Shown: positions 19,860 to 32,370, counted from the stretch's first letter. The stretch: 64,000 nucleotides of DNA from Argyresthia goedartella (GCA_949825045.1 OX463810.1:36466201-36530200), one strand, 5' to 3'. The notes: a model not told the origin generated them from the sequence alone. Numbers and translations are program-made.

Positions 19860-21869
19860 CTATTATAACAAAGCAAATACCTTCACGCCTTATCCCATTC
19901 GGGCAAAGACACCATTGTGCATACTTATAGCCTGTTACTCAATACTCGTAAATTAATTACTTAATATAGTAAATTAATCTCAACTATTATCTAAGTGGCA
20001 GATAAGTGAGTAACTTTGCGTAGTTTGAATCCAATCAACCTGTGAATTACGAAATCACTTAGGTATTGAATTTGTCCTTTGAGAAGCACTAGAGAGGATA
20101 ATTATCTGGATAAGTTTGGCACGAGTTCATTGCGTTAGGCAAGATAGAAATACTTAGCTTTTAATTTTGATTTGAGTAAAATTGTTATTCAAATCAAAAT
20201 TTTAAATTATTTATATTTAAAACAACTGCATTTAGTAAGGTTTCGTAGGATAATTATAAAAAACTACTGGTACTAAACAGGAAACATAATAGAAAAAACT
20301 TCAGGGCTTAAAAAATATGTTTATTTTACTATTATAACCATAATAATCAGCTACTTTTTAAGCAGATTTTTTCAAAATGGCGCTTTGGTTGCTCCATCTA
20401 GTTTTTTTCATTCATGCATGCTGAAGGTGTTAAATATGGATGTAGTTTGAATAATTTGAAAGTGCGTTGTGATGAAGGAAGATTGTGGGATGCAAATGCG
20501 AGAATTATGTACTTGTCAAGTGCCTTTTATACGCCAATGGTCAAGTTGTTCTTGCTAGTCGGTGGATGAACTGCAGGAGATGGTAACTTTCATGAACGAA
20601 TCATTTAAGAATAAGGGAATAAAAGTGCATGTAAGTAAAACCACGCACACAGATACTCTTTGTCCTTTTATAAAACCATGACCTTGGTCTTATTTACATT
20701 CAATTTAATTCATGAGACTTCACCGCCATCTATTGGATTTTTTAAAAACCTGCTCAAAAAGCATCTACATTCAACAGCCGCTACAGCTAGAGTCAGTATC
20801 ATATCACTGTTGTCACTAACATTAATTATAAAAGGTGTGGTCACGTGGTCGGTTGTCGTTCATTAGACCATCGAGCTCCAACATTTTCGATTATTCTTAT
20901 TCTTCTTTCCACGACTCTAATTGATTTTTCGCAAACGTTTCGCCAACTCCCTTATTTCCGCCATTTAAAATGTTTTGTTGTTTCTAACAACACATGACTT
21001 CAGTTGTGTCGATATTGATTCAATTGGGTTTAATTCGGTTGGTACGGCGGAAGGCCGGAAGACGACATCGAGCAAAGCGCAGAAACGAATGAACAACAGA
21101 CTTCTTTCGATTCTAATTCATTCATGCGTTATTTCGTTCACGTCATGCCCATCACTAAAACGAATAACACTTTTTGCTAATCTGTGTTCAAATTTTCGTC
21201 GGAAGTAGAATTTTGGGAAATATTATTATTTCTACGCAGAAGCGTTTATATATATCAGCATTTATAAATGAGTGTACTCGTACAGAGGGTGGTAAATGAT
21301 AATCTCAGTATTAACTACCCCAGGCTCTATTGTATCAATATTAAGGGAGAATTTCCTAAGAGTGTCACTCCATTCAAAACAAACATTTCTGTTAAACCAA
21401 ATTTGCTGAGGAAAAACCATCTTTATTACTTACATGCCTTCGGGGCATGGTGAAGATGTCTCTTGGTGGGAAGGTAACGCTCAATGTGCAAACAAGTCAG
21501 GCAACGTCACCTGACGTCGTGTAGCTAACTTAACAATTAAGGTGAACGCATACTTATCCGAGCCGAATGCCCCGAACGAGCTGAACGAAACAAATTTAAG
21601 AATATGAAATAACCTCGCACGCCCGCGATTCGCATGATGCATTCGCCTTAATAATGTTAACTCAAAGCGTTCGTCACTGTCCTCTGACGCGGCGAGGGCG
21701 AGAGCGAGAGATATTTGGAGGAGAAATACCCCACGGGTTCCTAGTTAACTTTGTCGGGCTGTAGGTGTTCGGTTAGTGTGGGCCAAAGTATAGCAACAAC
21801 AGCAAAATAACGTTAGGCCTTTTCTATAAGGGCGGCAGAATCACAGTTAAACATAATCATTTAAATACA
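19860..21869. other. No gene; SINE family C scrap near 19880-19960
   Basis: Positions 19880-19960 contain 'ccttatcccattcgggcaaa' and 'gttactcaatactcg', a degenerate inverse copy of the SINE family C body. The rest shows short open frames without motifs. No splice-linked exon series can be argued from sequence alone. Confidence 0.4.
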
Positions 21870-22045
21870 TTGATTAAACCCCACACTAGGATACCCTGTG
21901 TCGTAGGAACCAGAAACAGCGACATCACACACCTATAAACATCCAAGACCTGGGGTTTTTTTTCTATCTCCAGCCGGGGCTCGAACCCGGGACCTCTCGC
22001 ATGGTGGGGCAAAGCCACTACCGCAGCGCCAGAGAGGTCGAGTTG
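21870..22045 (-). mobile_element. tRNA-derived SINE (family B)
   Basis: The - strand has a box B 'cccgggttcgagccccggct', then 'acacagggtatcctagtgtg'. The head near 22030 reads 'ggcgctgcggtagtggcttt', as at 43485. Confidence 0.8.
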
Positions 22046-23015
22046 TGATAACGTCAAGCCAGGTACTATTCAAGACACCAGTTTAGTAATTTTTATATCG
22101 ATGGAAATGCTCTACTTACATGTATTTAGTGAATGATTGATCCATTCCATATACTCAATGGACTTGCACCTAGTAACGCAAATACAAACAGTGGTGAATG
22201 TGCCTCTGCCATATATAGAAAAAGGCGCGACACTGCTGAGTTTTGTTAAATAAGAAAGGACTCAGTTAATTCACTAAAGAAGACTACTTACCAGAATAAA
22301 CGCATCAAAAACCTAATTTTCCGACGGCAAATTGTATAGAAACTTCACTTCACCGACTAATGTAGGTAATACGCGTATTCGTACCTACTTATACACTTAT
22401 ATATACCTTCCAGTCAAATGTAGCACGTGCTGCATCAGCAGGCTTCTACGACCAACCATTCATTTGTGACTTTATTTCTGCAACTACAAACTCTTACTAC
22501 GCGGTGGTAAAGACCATAGTTCCCTGGCTTGGGTGCTGTTGAAACTCTACAGACATGTATTCGGAGCTCGTTGCAGCCAGAGCACTTAGTTGAAAAAATA
22601 AACCCGAGCTCTATCTAGATGTAGGGACGTGGAGGTAACGCTTACGCATATGGTTCTACTAGGTAGGTGCATATCGTATGGCAGATTTTTCATTTAGCTA
22701 GTTTACTTATGTCGCTGGGTAATGCAATACTTAGAGAGTATCTAAGAGTATTTAATTTGTTTAATAGGTTTTTATTCAGAGTAGGTATGTATTTATTTGC
22801 ACACCGAACTAAACTAAACTAAATCATTTTGTAGTTTAAGTATTTTGCTAGTATTTTTGGAGTGTTACATGGGAATGTTCGTTGTCCAGAATAAAAAAGC
22901 TTTATTATTCATATTATTGTGTATTTGTTTTACTGTGTCCCCCTGCTAAAAATGGTTTAAATAACTGTCTAAATGTCTGTACAGTTGTGTTTCTTTGTTT
23001 GTTGTTGTTGTTGTT
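22046..23015. other. No gene; SINE scrap near 22195-22245
   Basis: 'gtgcctctgccatatataga...ggcgcgacactg' at 22199-22245 is a fragment of the SINE family C body. The remainder is AT-rich and unassigned. A short (gtt)n run precedes the LINE tail at 23000. Confidence 0.4.
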
Positions 23016-23612
23016 CAAGTTCAAGTTCAAGTTCAAAGATTTTTATTCACAATAGCACTAAAATTGAGACTTAATGAACGTCATAACATAATCAAGAAAG
23101 CATAATATAACTTAAGTATGTGCCTAATTATGACATAGAACATAATATACAGGGTGCAAAGAACTGGTGCCAGATGTCGATGTCTGGTAAAAAGTCATTA
23201 ATTTTGTAGTAGGCCTTAGTGCACAAAGAGTGCTTTATACATTTTTTTAATCGAGCTTCAGTCAAGTTTTGTATTTCTTGCGGAATTTTATTGTAGAAGC
23301 GTAACAGTGTCCCATAAAAGAACTGCTAACTTTTGTGAGTCTGAACATTGGAAAAGAAAGTTTATGATTATTTCTAGTTTGCACATTGTGGCGGCTATCA
23401 ATGGCTTTAAAGCTACTGATATTATTCCTTACATACATTATGCTTTCATAGATATATTGACTTGCAACTGTTAGGATGTTGGTTTCTTTGAAGAAATCTC
23501 CCAGAGATTCTCTATTACATAGCTTTTAAATAAATCGGATCGCTCTCTTCTGCAAAATGAAGATGGTCTCAATGTCAGCAGCCCGTCCCCATAGTAGTAT
23601 GCCGTAGGACAT
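23016..23612 (-). mobile_element. Host LINE, 3' piece
   Basis: The - strand encodes the RT thumb and C-terminal tail (SYGILLWGRAADIETIF, then a NIRNNH-like block) and ends in a (ttgaac)n tail (plus strand gttcaagttcaagttcaagt at about 23013-23035) next to AATAAAA. It is the downstream part of the LINE whose middle piece resumes at 27591: both sides carry ATGCCGTAGGACAT, duplicated by the RTE insertion. Confidence 0.85.
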
Positions 23613-24451
23613 GGGGTGTAGTGGGTTATTAGCGTCTATGTCTGCCAGCCGACTTATCTGTAAGTAGCATAGATTCTAAAGTTCGTTGGTAGCTCATAAA
23701 CTCTAACCAGTGGCTCCTAGTAGCTGTAATGCGCGCAGCGGCCACACCCCGGGCAACCGTGTCGGCTCACGGGCTAAACCTGGATGAGGGGCTTGCCATT
23801 TCGGTGGACAAGTTATACGCGGAACCCTCCCGCATAGCACACAACATCTGACTCGGCGAGGAAGGCAACACAAAGCAGATATGCAAAGTTATTTGGCGGA
23901 CTCGGCGATTCAGTAAGGCAAGGTGGATGGCCTAGGGCACCGGTAGAGGGTTTACAGTTACCGACGGCCAGACACAACATCTGACCTCTTCTTCAGTCGT
24001 AGCGGTTTTCCGTTCCACTGAACAATGAAGAAGGATAACAAGTTTGTGCGCTTGCGTTTACGTGGACGTTCGCGCACCCTAAAATTTCCTGCGTATTTGA
24101 CCGCTTCCGTTAATTGGACTCCGATTTCACTTAAGTCCTGTGGCGATATGATAAGGTAGAGAGGTCTGGTTTGATGCAAGCCAGGCTTTGTCTGAATCCT
24201 GCACATAGGGGGTGTGAGTACACGCCGTGGTCGCTTTCGCACTGCAACTTTGGGGCAACAGTGCGGTTGAGGTAGCACCCGGGATGACAAAGCAGCTCTA
24301 TTTAGAGAGGCACTGCTTTCCTCGCTCAGCCGGGGAGGGGACTAGAAAAGGTGTCCTAAAAATTGCTTGCTCCTACTCGGAGGGTGGTAGTAACCGCGGC
24401 TGCCACCGCATCACTTTTAAGCGTGGTCGAAAATGCAAAAGAAATGTTAAC
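23613..24451 (+). other. 5' untranslated part of the RTE-like LINE
   Basis: No domain is found before the endonuclease ATG at 24452, although a frame is open from 24227. The sequence is more GC-rich than the flanks and should contain the internal promoter. Confidence 0.5.
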
Positions 24452-25481
24452 ATGAAAACACCTATCATGACATTCGGTGTGTGGAACGTGAGAACGCTTC
24501 TTGATCGAGCTGGCAATGCCTGTCCTGAACGCAAAACCGCCATTGTAGCTCGAGAACTTCATCGCTATAACGTGGATGTGGCTGCTCTCAGCGAGACACA
24601 TCTGGCGGATGAAGGAGAGCTGGTGGAAGATGGTGGTGGTTAAACTTTCTTCTGGAAAGGTACCGCTGCGTCCGAACCTCGGCGATCAAGTGTAGGATTT
24701 TCCATCAAGAATAACTTGGTAAAGCGACTAGAGGAGTACCCTGTACACATCTCGGACAAAGATAACTACCTTAATGTCATCAGTGTCACAAGTTCTACGA
24801 AGAATTGACCCATTGCCTAGACAACATAAACGCCAAAGAGCAGATTCTATTGCTGGGCAATTTCAATGCTAGAGTTGGACGAGACTATCAGGCTTGGCCT
24901 GGAGTTCTGGGTAGACATGGAGTCGGCAACATGAACAGAAATGGTCAGTTGCTACTCAGTCTCTGTGCTCAATACGGTTTGGCAATATCGAACACTATGT
25001 TTAGACTCGCCGCCAAGTACAAGACAACATGGATGCACCCTAGATCCAAACACTGGCATTTGATCGATTATGCTATTGTAAGGCAAAAAGATATCCGTCA
25101 AGTGAAAGTCACCCGTGTCATGCGTGGTGCGCATTGTTGGACAGACCACCGACTTATTGTCACAAAACTGCGACTTCGCCTCCGTCACCCTCGTAGATCC
25201 ACTACTAAAAATCTTGCGTCTCTGAACGTGAAGAAGCTGAAAGATCCCGAGTGAGGGAAAAATATGCTAAAGCCTTGACCGAGAAGCCGTTGCCTAGTAG
25301 CGAGACAGGTGATGTTGATGTTGCCTGGGGGACTTTATCTTCTCACATTATGGACACCGCTTCTGTTATTGTAGGTAGAAATGACCGGCGTAATGAAGAT
25401 TGGTTTGATGAAAATGGTGAGATTCTCAGGGCAGCACTCGACAAACACCGAGCACCGAGACCTCCTGCGACAGCATGGTAG
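24452..25481 (+). pseudogene. RTE-like LINE endonuclease domain
   Basis: Nicks target DNA for priming. The start at 24452 precedes FGVWNVRTLLDRAG and VDVAALSETHLADEG, carrying the N and E of the active site. A stop (24641-24643) and shifts follow; the middle is readable in another phase. The C-terminal half reads LLLGNFNARVGRDYQAWPGV, where GDFN is GNFN, and TWMHPRSKHWHLIDYAIVRQ and HCWTDHRLIVTKL (S/TDH motif). A third frame (25251-25481) has NEDWFDENGEILRAALDKH, the linker before RT. The D-to-N change in GNFN would itself impair activity. Confidence 0.85.
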
Positions 25482-27217
25482 GCGAGGTGAAAGCGTTGCG
25501 GTAGTCAAAGCCAGTGACCTAGAATTTGCAAGCTGTCACGTCAAATAAAAGACAGTTGGTGGCAGGACAAAGCTTGCCCATGCAGTGGCTCGCTGACCAT
25601 AACCAGCTTGGGGAGTTTTACAGCGAGGTACGTAAGTTGATTAGTACATCGTAGCAAGCCTTTAAGGTGTACAGACGGTATGCACCTCTTAACAAGCAAG
25701 CAGTATGTTCTTATGCGTTGGGCTGAACATTTCAATACCTTGCTCAACGTAGTACAAAATATCAGCTTAATGCCTCAACTCCTGCTTGCCATCGAGCTGG
25801 ACGAGCCCTTATCACGTGACCAAGTTGTCACTGCCATCAGACAGCAGCAAAACAATCGGGCGGTTGGCATTGACCTTATACCGGGAGAGCTACTTAAATA
25901 CGGCGCTGATGAGTTGTATACGTTGGTTTGGGAACTGTTTGTTCGCATGTGGGAGGAAGAGCGGGTCCCTAATGACTTCAAAGTGTCGCGCATTAGTGCT
26001 CTCTACAAGAATAAGGGTAACCGTTCCGACTGCAACTGTTTCCGCGGTATTTCGCTTTTGTCTGCCCCTGGAAAGGCCTTTGCCAGAGTGCTTCTAAATC
26101 GCCTAAAGGATTTGTCCGAAAAAAATCTGCCTGAAACCCAGTTTGGCTTCCGACCTGATCGTGGCACCTGCGAAGCTATCTTTTCCGTTCATCAACTACA
26201 AGAGAAAAGTAGGGAACAAGGTCGCCAGTTGTATCTATGCTTTGTTGACCTGGAAAAAGCATTTGACAGTGTGCCACGAGAAGCCCTCTGGTTGGTGCGA
26301 GAAAAGATTGGATGCACGGAAAAGACTTCTCAGACTCCTGCACGACGACATGCAATGCTGCGTCGCCGTAGACGGTGAACAGTCAGACGTCTTCCCCGTT
26401 ACCTGTGGAGGGAAGCAAGGGTGTGTCCTAGCACCCACACTGCTCGCCTTATACTTTGCACTGGTAGTCAAGGAGGTCTTACAGACAGTTTCCGAAAAAG
26501 TCCGCATCCGCTTTCGCAAAGACGGTGGTCTTTTTAATTTAGCTAGACTTAAGGCATGTATTAAAGTCTCGTATGCGTTGATAAAAGAGATCATGTATGC
26601 TGATGACCTATGCCTTCTAGCAAAAACCCCAGTTGGCCTGCAAGAGCTTATGTCCGCGTTTCACCAAACTTGCTGTAAATTCGGCCTAAAGATTAGTGTC
26701 AAAAAGACAGAAGTCATGTCCCTGGACACCCATTCTCAAGAGACACTGTCGATGAAGATTGGTGAGGATATGCTCAAAAGGGTGGACAAATTTCGTTATC
26801 TGGGGAACACTATTACATCCAAGTGTGACCTTGATGCCGAGATCAACAGCAGGATAGGTGCTGCAGCTGCGGCATTTGGAAAGCTGTGTTCCAAGGTCTT
26901 CTGCTCACATTAAGCTGGCTACCAAAATATCAGTATACATGGCAATTGTGGTGCCAAATCTCCTTTTCTCCTCTGAATCGTGGTGTGTGTATCGCCGCCA
27001 CATACGCACTCTGGATCGTTTCCACCTTAAATGCCTTCGATCCATTATGAAAATCAAATGGTCCGACCGTGTGCGTAATACCGAAGTTCTGCGACGAGCC
27101 AATGTTGGTGGCATTGAGGCCTACTTAATGCGTCGGCAGCTTCGATGGTGCGGTCACGTATCACGTATGAAAGAGGAGAGAGTGGCGAAACGTATCTTTT
27201 ATTCTGAAGTGGAGTAG
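25482..27217 (+). pseudogene. RTE-like LINE reverse transcriptase
   Basis: Copies element RNA at the nicked target. The frame 25680-26378 carries the fingers and palm: PLSRDQVVTAIRQQQNNRAV, FRGISLLSAPGKAFARVLLN, TQFGFRPDRGTCEAIF and YLCFVDLEKAFDSVPREALW. After a frameshift near 26280-26320 the next frame (to 26913) gives GGKQGCVLAPTLLALYFALV and the catalytic box MYADDLCLLAKT, with YLGNTITSKCDLDAEI of the thumb. A further shift near 26900 leads to [20 protein letters not shown] and [16 protein letters not shown] (to 27217). Catalytic aspartates are intact; only indels break it. Confidence 0.9.
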
Positions 27218-27545
27218 GGCAAGCGAAAACATGGCGGGCAGCTTCCCCGATACAAAGATGTTCAGAAGCGACACATGAGAAGATGCAACATAGAGCCCTC
27301 TCAATGGGAAGGTTTGGCAGTACAACGGCCAGAATGGCGCAGGATTGTGAAGAGTACGCAAAATCGAGGATCAGCGTATAGCTGACCTTGATATGAAACG
27401 CGACCTGTTAAAAGCCCGTCCACCTGCTGCCATTACCTACAACTACGCGGGTGGCGTACTTACGTGCCCCCAATGCACAAGGAGTTTCGCTGCGAAGATC
27501 GGCTACATAAGCCATGTTCGGGCGCACGCGCGCGAAACCGACTAG
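27218..27545 (+). pseudogene. RTE-like LINE C-terminal C2H2 zinc finger
   Basis: After TAG at 27215-27217 the polyprotein continues in shifted frames as GGQLPRYKDVQKRHMRRCN and then, in the frame ending at TAG 27543-27545, as LTCPQCTRSFAAKIGYISHV plus RAHARE. This is a single C2H2 finger (C-X2-C-X12-H-X3-H) at the extreme C-terminus, probably for RNA or DNA contact during integration. Confidence 0.75.
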
Positions 27546-27590
27546 AAGTAGAAGTGGTCGCCATGACCGAAATCGGTCGGAATCATCATC

Positions 27591-28310
27591 ATGCCGTAGG
27601 ACATAATGCTATGGAAATAACTAAAATATACAAGCCTAGCAGTTGCAACGTCAGTCAATTCCCTGATTATTTTAACCGCATATGCTGCGGAGCTAAGTCT
27701 ATGTGCTAATTTTAAAATATGGGGACCCCACTGTAGTTTGGCATCAATAGTGATGCCGAGAAATACAGTTTCATCTACTAGTTTTAGTTTGTCTTTCCCC
27801 AATACAACTTGCCTTACATTAGGTAAAGTGAATTTTATGCACTGTGGCTTTTTTTAATCCAGAAGCAAGTTATTGGCAGTAAACCAGTCTAGTACTCGCA
27901 AGATTATTTGTTTCCTGTAAGTCATTATCCTGTCTCCTAATTTAAAAAAATTGTGACGTGTCATTTGCAAATAATACTATCTCTGACATGTTTTGTACCA
28001 TGATTGCCAAATCATTTACATACACGAGGAAAAGGAACGGACCCAGAATATATCCCTGTGGAACTCCCATCTTCACCTGAGAACCCGACGATTTTGTTCT
28101 ATTAATTTCAGCTTTTTGGACCTTCCCTTCGAAAAACGATCTCATAAGCTTAGAGCCTTTTATGCCGTAGTGTTTTAGCTTAAAGAACAATTTTTCGTGG
28201 TCTACACAGTCAAATGCCTTGGACAGGTCACAAAAACACCTATAGCGTCCCTACGATCTTCCCACGCATTAAAAATATGTTTAACTAACATGACTCCAGC
28301 ATCTGTTATC
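27591..28310 (-). mobile_element. Host LINE, middle piece (RT palm)
   Basis: The - strand encodes FFKLKHYGIKGSKLMRSFFE, then GVPQGYILGPFLFLVYVNDL and IVLFANDTSQFF, where the catalytic second Asp is Asn (FAND). Frame 27802-27542 then gives DETVFLGITIDAKLQWGPHI and ends at the RTE insertion. Upstream it reads FCDLSKAFDCVDHE in pieces and KHIFNAWEDRRDA near 28270, and stops at the gypsy LTR (28311). It connects to the pieces at 23016-23612 and 34267-35035. Confidence 0.85.
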
Positions 28311-29399
28311 TGTCGTGTAGCGATATGAACCTAAACAGAACCTAACAGAAAACAACCAGGATAAAATTTAGAAATGACAGTTTATTAGGGGTATATACAA
28401 TGACTTTAGAAAAATGATAGGAAGATGAGGGTGGATGAAATGAGACAGGTTTTATAAAAAATACAGGTATCAGATTTTAAAAAAAAAGGAAGCGGAGGAC
28501 ACGGAGAGTAGGAGCAGAAGGAGCAGTGGACACGGTCTGGCGAACCGGTCAGTGGAAGCACTGGTGGGCGACGTAGCACTTGCGGATGAAGAGCGTGGCC
28601 GGCGGCCAATCAGTCATCAGACCCCGATGGGCAGCAGGAGTAGGGGCCCTGGTAGTGAAGAGCCGGCCAGGGTAGAGGCCCGCAACGTGTCGGCCTGAAG
28701 TCACCGACGGGCAGGTGTAGCAGAGAACGGGCAGGTGAAGTGGAGACCCAACGAAGCGCTGGCCAGGGTAGAGGCTCGCCAAGTCAGGAGGCGTAGTAGT
28801 AGAGGCTCGCAGGATCCCGGGGCAGTGCGATCCCGGGATAAGGCCTTTAGGTGATGCTTCATGCTTGAGAGCTGAAGTGAGACTCCAGAATTTCAGAAAT
28901 GTTCCGCTCTTATACCCTTTTTGGAGAGTTCTAAAAATTATTTAAATTAAAAGCAATTTTTGTGAGTGGCCAAGAGAGAAAAAGTATTTTTGTAAAAGTA
29001 TTGAAACAAACATATCAGACCGCTAACGAGTTTGAATGGACATTGCCATGACAACCAGATAAAAAACAACATAATAAATGTCAGATTTTGGTTCACATAG
29101 CCAAAATTACATAACAGCGAAAGATAAAAGGGTAGCGCACCAGCGCGCACGAAGCCCGAGATTGCAGAGTTTCGGAGAAAGCCAAATACAAGGTCACCAA
29201 AGGTAAACCCCTTCGCTATCGATTTAGAAGTGCTGATAGTGTGAAAATACGAAGCGAAAATGATTTGTTAATGTGTTCTTATGGTTTAAAACGTTACAGG
29301 GTCCTATGAAAATAAGGTGAAAAAATATACAGCTATACAGCTCAGCAAGTATCCAGCTGAAGAGACTGGAAAATGGCATGTAAGTAACATAACACTACA
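28311..29399 (-). repeat. 3' LTR of gypsy element
   Basis: 1,089 bp. In element orientation it begins TGTAGTGTTATG (plus-strand 29399) and ends CGCTACACGACA (28311). Internal repeats such as 'gccagggtagaggc' (28671 and 28758) are present. Confidence 0.85.
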
Positions 29400-29414
29400 T
29401 TTTCCCCCCGACCC
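29400..29414 (-). promoter_or_regulatory. Polypurine tract of gypsy element
   Basis: GGGTCGGGGGGAAAA in element orientation lies immediately before the 3' LTR, the expected plus-strand primer site. Confidence 0.8.
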
Positions 29415-29671
29415 TGGAAATTTTTTTGACTCAGCAAAAATTTTGATATGTACATTTTAAAATAAACCAGAAAAACACAGCTTTGCAGAAACAGACATCA
29501 CCAGGTTCATCATCTTCATTCAGGTAAGGGTGGAGTTCACATTCAATGACTACCACTCTAAAAGTGTGTTTTCAAAAGGACATTCAGGCTTACTTAAGGA
29601 GTTGTCATCCGCTCCTGCGTGGAAAAAAAAATAAGTGGAGGTAAAGAGAAACAAATTAATCCTAAGGTAGC
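29415..29671 (-). other. Gypsy 3' untranslated region
   Basis: Non-coding DNA between the nested LINE and the polypurine tract. No env-like frame is seen. Confidence 0.5.
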
Positions 29672-30368
29672 TTTAGTCGCTACGACTTAAGACATGGGAT
29701 TCGGTTTATCTTCGGGTTGCGCAAATTCGACCATGTTTCTCAATATCGCAAAGAGTTGGGTTGGCTTCCAATTCGTCGTCGCCGAGACACTCATATTCTC
29801 TCTTATCTTTTCAATATATTGAAAAATCCGCGCTATCCCAGCTACCTTCGAGACCGCTTTGAGTATCTCTTTTCAGGAGATCGGCACCGGAGATCCCACA
29901 CGGTCTCACTCTTAGCCACTCCAAGGCATAGCACCTCGGCATATGAGCATTCATTCAGGCTGCAGGCGGTTCGACTGTGGAACGCACTACCTAGCACTAT
30001 AAGAGACTGTCCCTCTCTTGTCTCTTTCAAAAACCGGGTAAAAGAGCACTTCCTTTCTCTTTCGTGAGAGTTATATATAGTATGTATATCATTATAATAT
30101 ATAAACTATATATATGTATTGTATTTAGTAGTCTGGTATGTAAGTATTTTATTTTCCGTATTTTATATTATATATGTATTTTAGTATAGATTAGATATTA
30201 GATATTGTACACTGCCTACCCTTTCATGATACATTTCGCTTTCATGCCTTGGTTTGCTGGAAGAAATCTCTTTTTAGAGATAAGCTCGCCTTTGTACATA
30301 TGATTTCTCCTAATGTAACCTTTTAAATTTAATATGTGTGTGTGCAATAAAGAATTATGAATTATGAT
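29672..30368 (+). mobile_element. 5'-truncated LINE nested in the gypsy element
   Basis: The + strand encodes the C-terminus of a Jockey-type RT: FSRYDLRHGIRFIFGLRKFD, then ELGWLPIRRRRDTHILSYLF, and YEHSFRLQAVRLWNALPSTI to a TGA after HFLSLS (30067). An AT-rich 3' part ends near AATAAAGAATTATGAATTATG (about 30346-30366). No RT core is present. This family differs from the other LINEs in the window. Target duplications were not resolved. Confidence 0.75.
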
Positions 30369-30604
30369 TAAGAACGGCCAGAGCGGTAGAGCTCGAAGCC
30401 GGAGATCAGCCACATCGTCCAAAGATGTGGCTGAAATAAAGATAAAAAAAAATAGGTGAAGACTAACCAACGAAAATTCGAGGTCCTAAAGTAAAATGTG
30501 TTGAAGAACACTGGATTAAAGGAAGAAATAAAAATAATAGGGTGAAAATGATGGTGATATTTATACATATATATAAATTAACAGTTAATAGAGGTTAAGA
30601 AAAT
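30369..30604 (-). other. Gypsy non-coding 3' region with hairpin
   Basis: Between the pol stop and the nested LINE. A 10-bp-arm hairpin (cagccacatc / gatgtggctg) lies at 30407-30433. Confidence 0.45.
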
Positions 30605-31846
30605 TTAAAATTTAATGTCTTTAATGTGCCACTTGCCGTTAGGGTCTTCTAGAATGTATACTAATGGTGAAAGTTTGGTTATTATTTTACACTTAATGAA
30701 TTTAGGGGCAAGTTTAGCATTAAAGTATGCGCCAGCATTGCTTAAAACATGGTTTTTACGCCAAACAGTATATCCCACATTAAATTCTTTAAAAGACCGG
30801 CGAAGATCATAGCGAGCGCTATTTTTAGCGTGAGCTATGTGAAGTTTAGTTTGAACTCTGTGAAAGATAGATGAGAGGAGACCAGCATTAGACGCGTAAA
30901 TATCACGAGGCATAAATATCAATTCCTCGAGATTCTGAGTTGGAGTATAGAAGGAACCACAAGGTATTGTTTCCCTACCAAAGATTAAAAAGTTTGGAGT
31001 AAAGCCAGTAGCAACGTTTGTAGCGCTCTTCATTGCGAACTGAATCTTAGTAAGATGGTTGTCCCAGGATCTATGATCGTCTCCTACTAGGGATGCTAGA
31101 GCTGTAATAATCGCACTATTAAATTTCTCTGTAGGATTAACCTGAGGACAATATAAAGCTGTGTGAAAATACAAGGAACGTTATAAGAATTTAAGAATGA
31201 GTGGAATTCACGCGACTGAAATTGAACAGCGTTGTCCATTATAATAGTTTGGGGAATGCCATGAACTAGAAACACTGAATTTTCTAAGACATTAATGATA
31301 TTAGCTGAAGTCGCACGTTTAAGGGGAAAAATCATAGTATATTAGTAAAATTGCAGTTAATTACCAGAATATACTGATTTCTTCTCCGGGTTATAGGCAA
31401 TGGACCCATGAGATCTAAGGATATAGTTTGAAAAGGTCTGGAGCAAAGTTTAGGTTTACCCATAAGACCATAGGGAGAATGATTAGGGTGTTTGTAGGTT
31501 AAGCAGGTTTCACAAGTCGAGATTAAATTGGCAATGTCCTTAAACATACCAGGCCAATAGTATTTTAAAGATATTTTCTTGAATGTCTTGAAGATACCAA
31601 GGTGGAGTTCTAAAGGGGAACCATGGCTAACTTCAATAAGTGCATGTCTATCTTGCGGCAGTGGAACTTTTTTCCAAATAAAGTCATCGTTTAGAGGATC
31701 GGGAGAATGGATGCAGCGGTAAAGTTTGTTATCCCTGATAGTGTAGTTGGGATATGCGTCTGGGTTGTTGGAGCATCCGAGAAAAATCTTGTTGTAGTGC
31801 TCAAGTTCACAATCAGGTGGTTCTTCAATCGTAATAGGATGTACGC
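30605..31846 (-). pseudogene. Gypsy integrase, frameshifted
   Basis: Integrase inserts element cDNA. The N-terminal zinc-binding part reads HALIEVSHGSPLELHLG and ISTCETCLTYK (H-H-C-C). The core carries the first Asp in TISLDLMGPLP (frame ending 31332), the second in IIMDNAVQFQSREFHSFL (frame 31335-31096), and the Glu in VNPTEKFNSAIITAL (frame 31174-30605). At least two frameshifts separate these. The C-terminal part has FNVGYTVWRKNHVLSNAGAY and VYILEDPNGKWHIKDIKF before the stop at 30605. The triad residues are all present, so loss of function is due to the shifts. Confidence 0.85.
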
Positions 31847-31847
31847 C

Positions 31848-32370
31848 TTAAGGTGAATTTTCTCGTGTATCAGGACGTTCTTTATTCTTATGTCTTGATA
31901 ATAAATCAGGAACAACGTTATCCTTTCCTTTTTTATGTTTCAGGACAAAATTAAAGCATGATAAGCGTAGAGTCCAGCGAGCAAGTCTTCCAGATGGATT
32001 CGATAAGTTCTGAAACCATTTAAGTGCAGCGTGGTCAGTATATATTGTAAATTCCTTACCATTGTCTAAGTAACATCTCCAATGTTCTAGCGCAGTTATT
32101 ACAGCTAATGTTTCTCTTTCAGTAGTTGAGTAGTTTTGTTGATTTTTGTTTAGTGCTTTACTCATGTAAGCAATCACGACTTCTTTGTCATCTTGATGCT
32201 GAGTAAGCATTGCTCCTATGCCATAATTTGATGCATCACAATGTACAGAGAAGGGTAGTTCGAAGTTAGGGCAAGCAAGGACAGGAGCAGTTACCAAAGC
32301 TTCTTCAAGTTTCTCGAAAGCAGCTGCAGCCTTGGAATTCCATAAAAATTTAGGAGCGTTCTTCCCGGAA
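31848..32370 (-). pseudogene. Gypsy RNase H
   Basis: Degrades RNA of the RNA-DNA hybrid. The frame, readable from just after the deletion junction (about 32365), gives KFLWNSKAAAAFEKLEEAL, then FSVHCDASNYGIGAMLTQ (first Asp), NYSTTERETLAVITALEHW (Glu) and FTIYTDHAALKWF (Asp), ending in KGKDNVVPDLLSRH and a TAA at 31848. The acidic residues of RNase H are preserved. The RT palm that should precede it is absent. Confidence 0.88.

Larger units (their letters stand above)
23613..27590 (+). mobile_element. RTE-like LINE inserted in another LINE
   Basis: A near full-length non-LTR element of 3,978 bp. It is bounded by the perfect 14-bp target duplication ATGCCGTAGGACAT (23599-23612 and 27591-27604). 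The 5' part (23613-24451) is untranslated. The single polyprotein frame, now broken, encodes endonuclease, RT and a C-terminal zinc finger. The element ends in aatcatcatc just before the duplication, an (ATC)n-type tail. I call it RTE-like from the tail and endonuclease style; the exact clade is uncertain. Confidence 0.85.
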
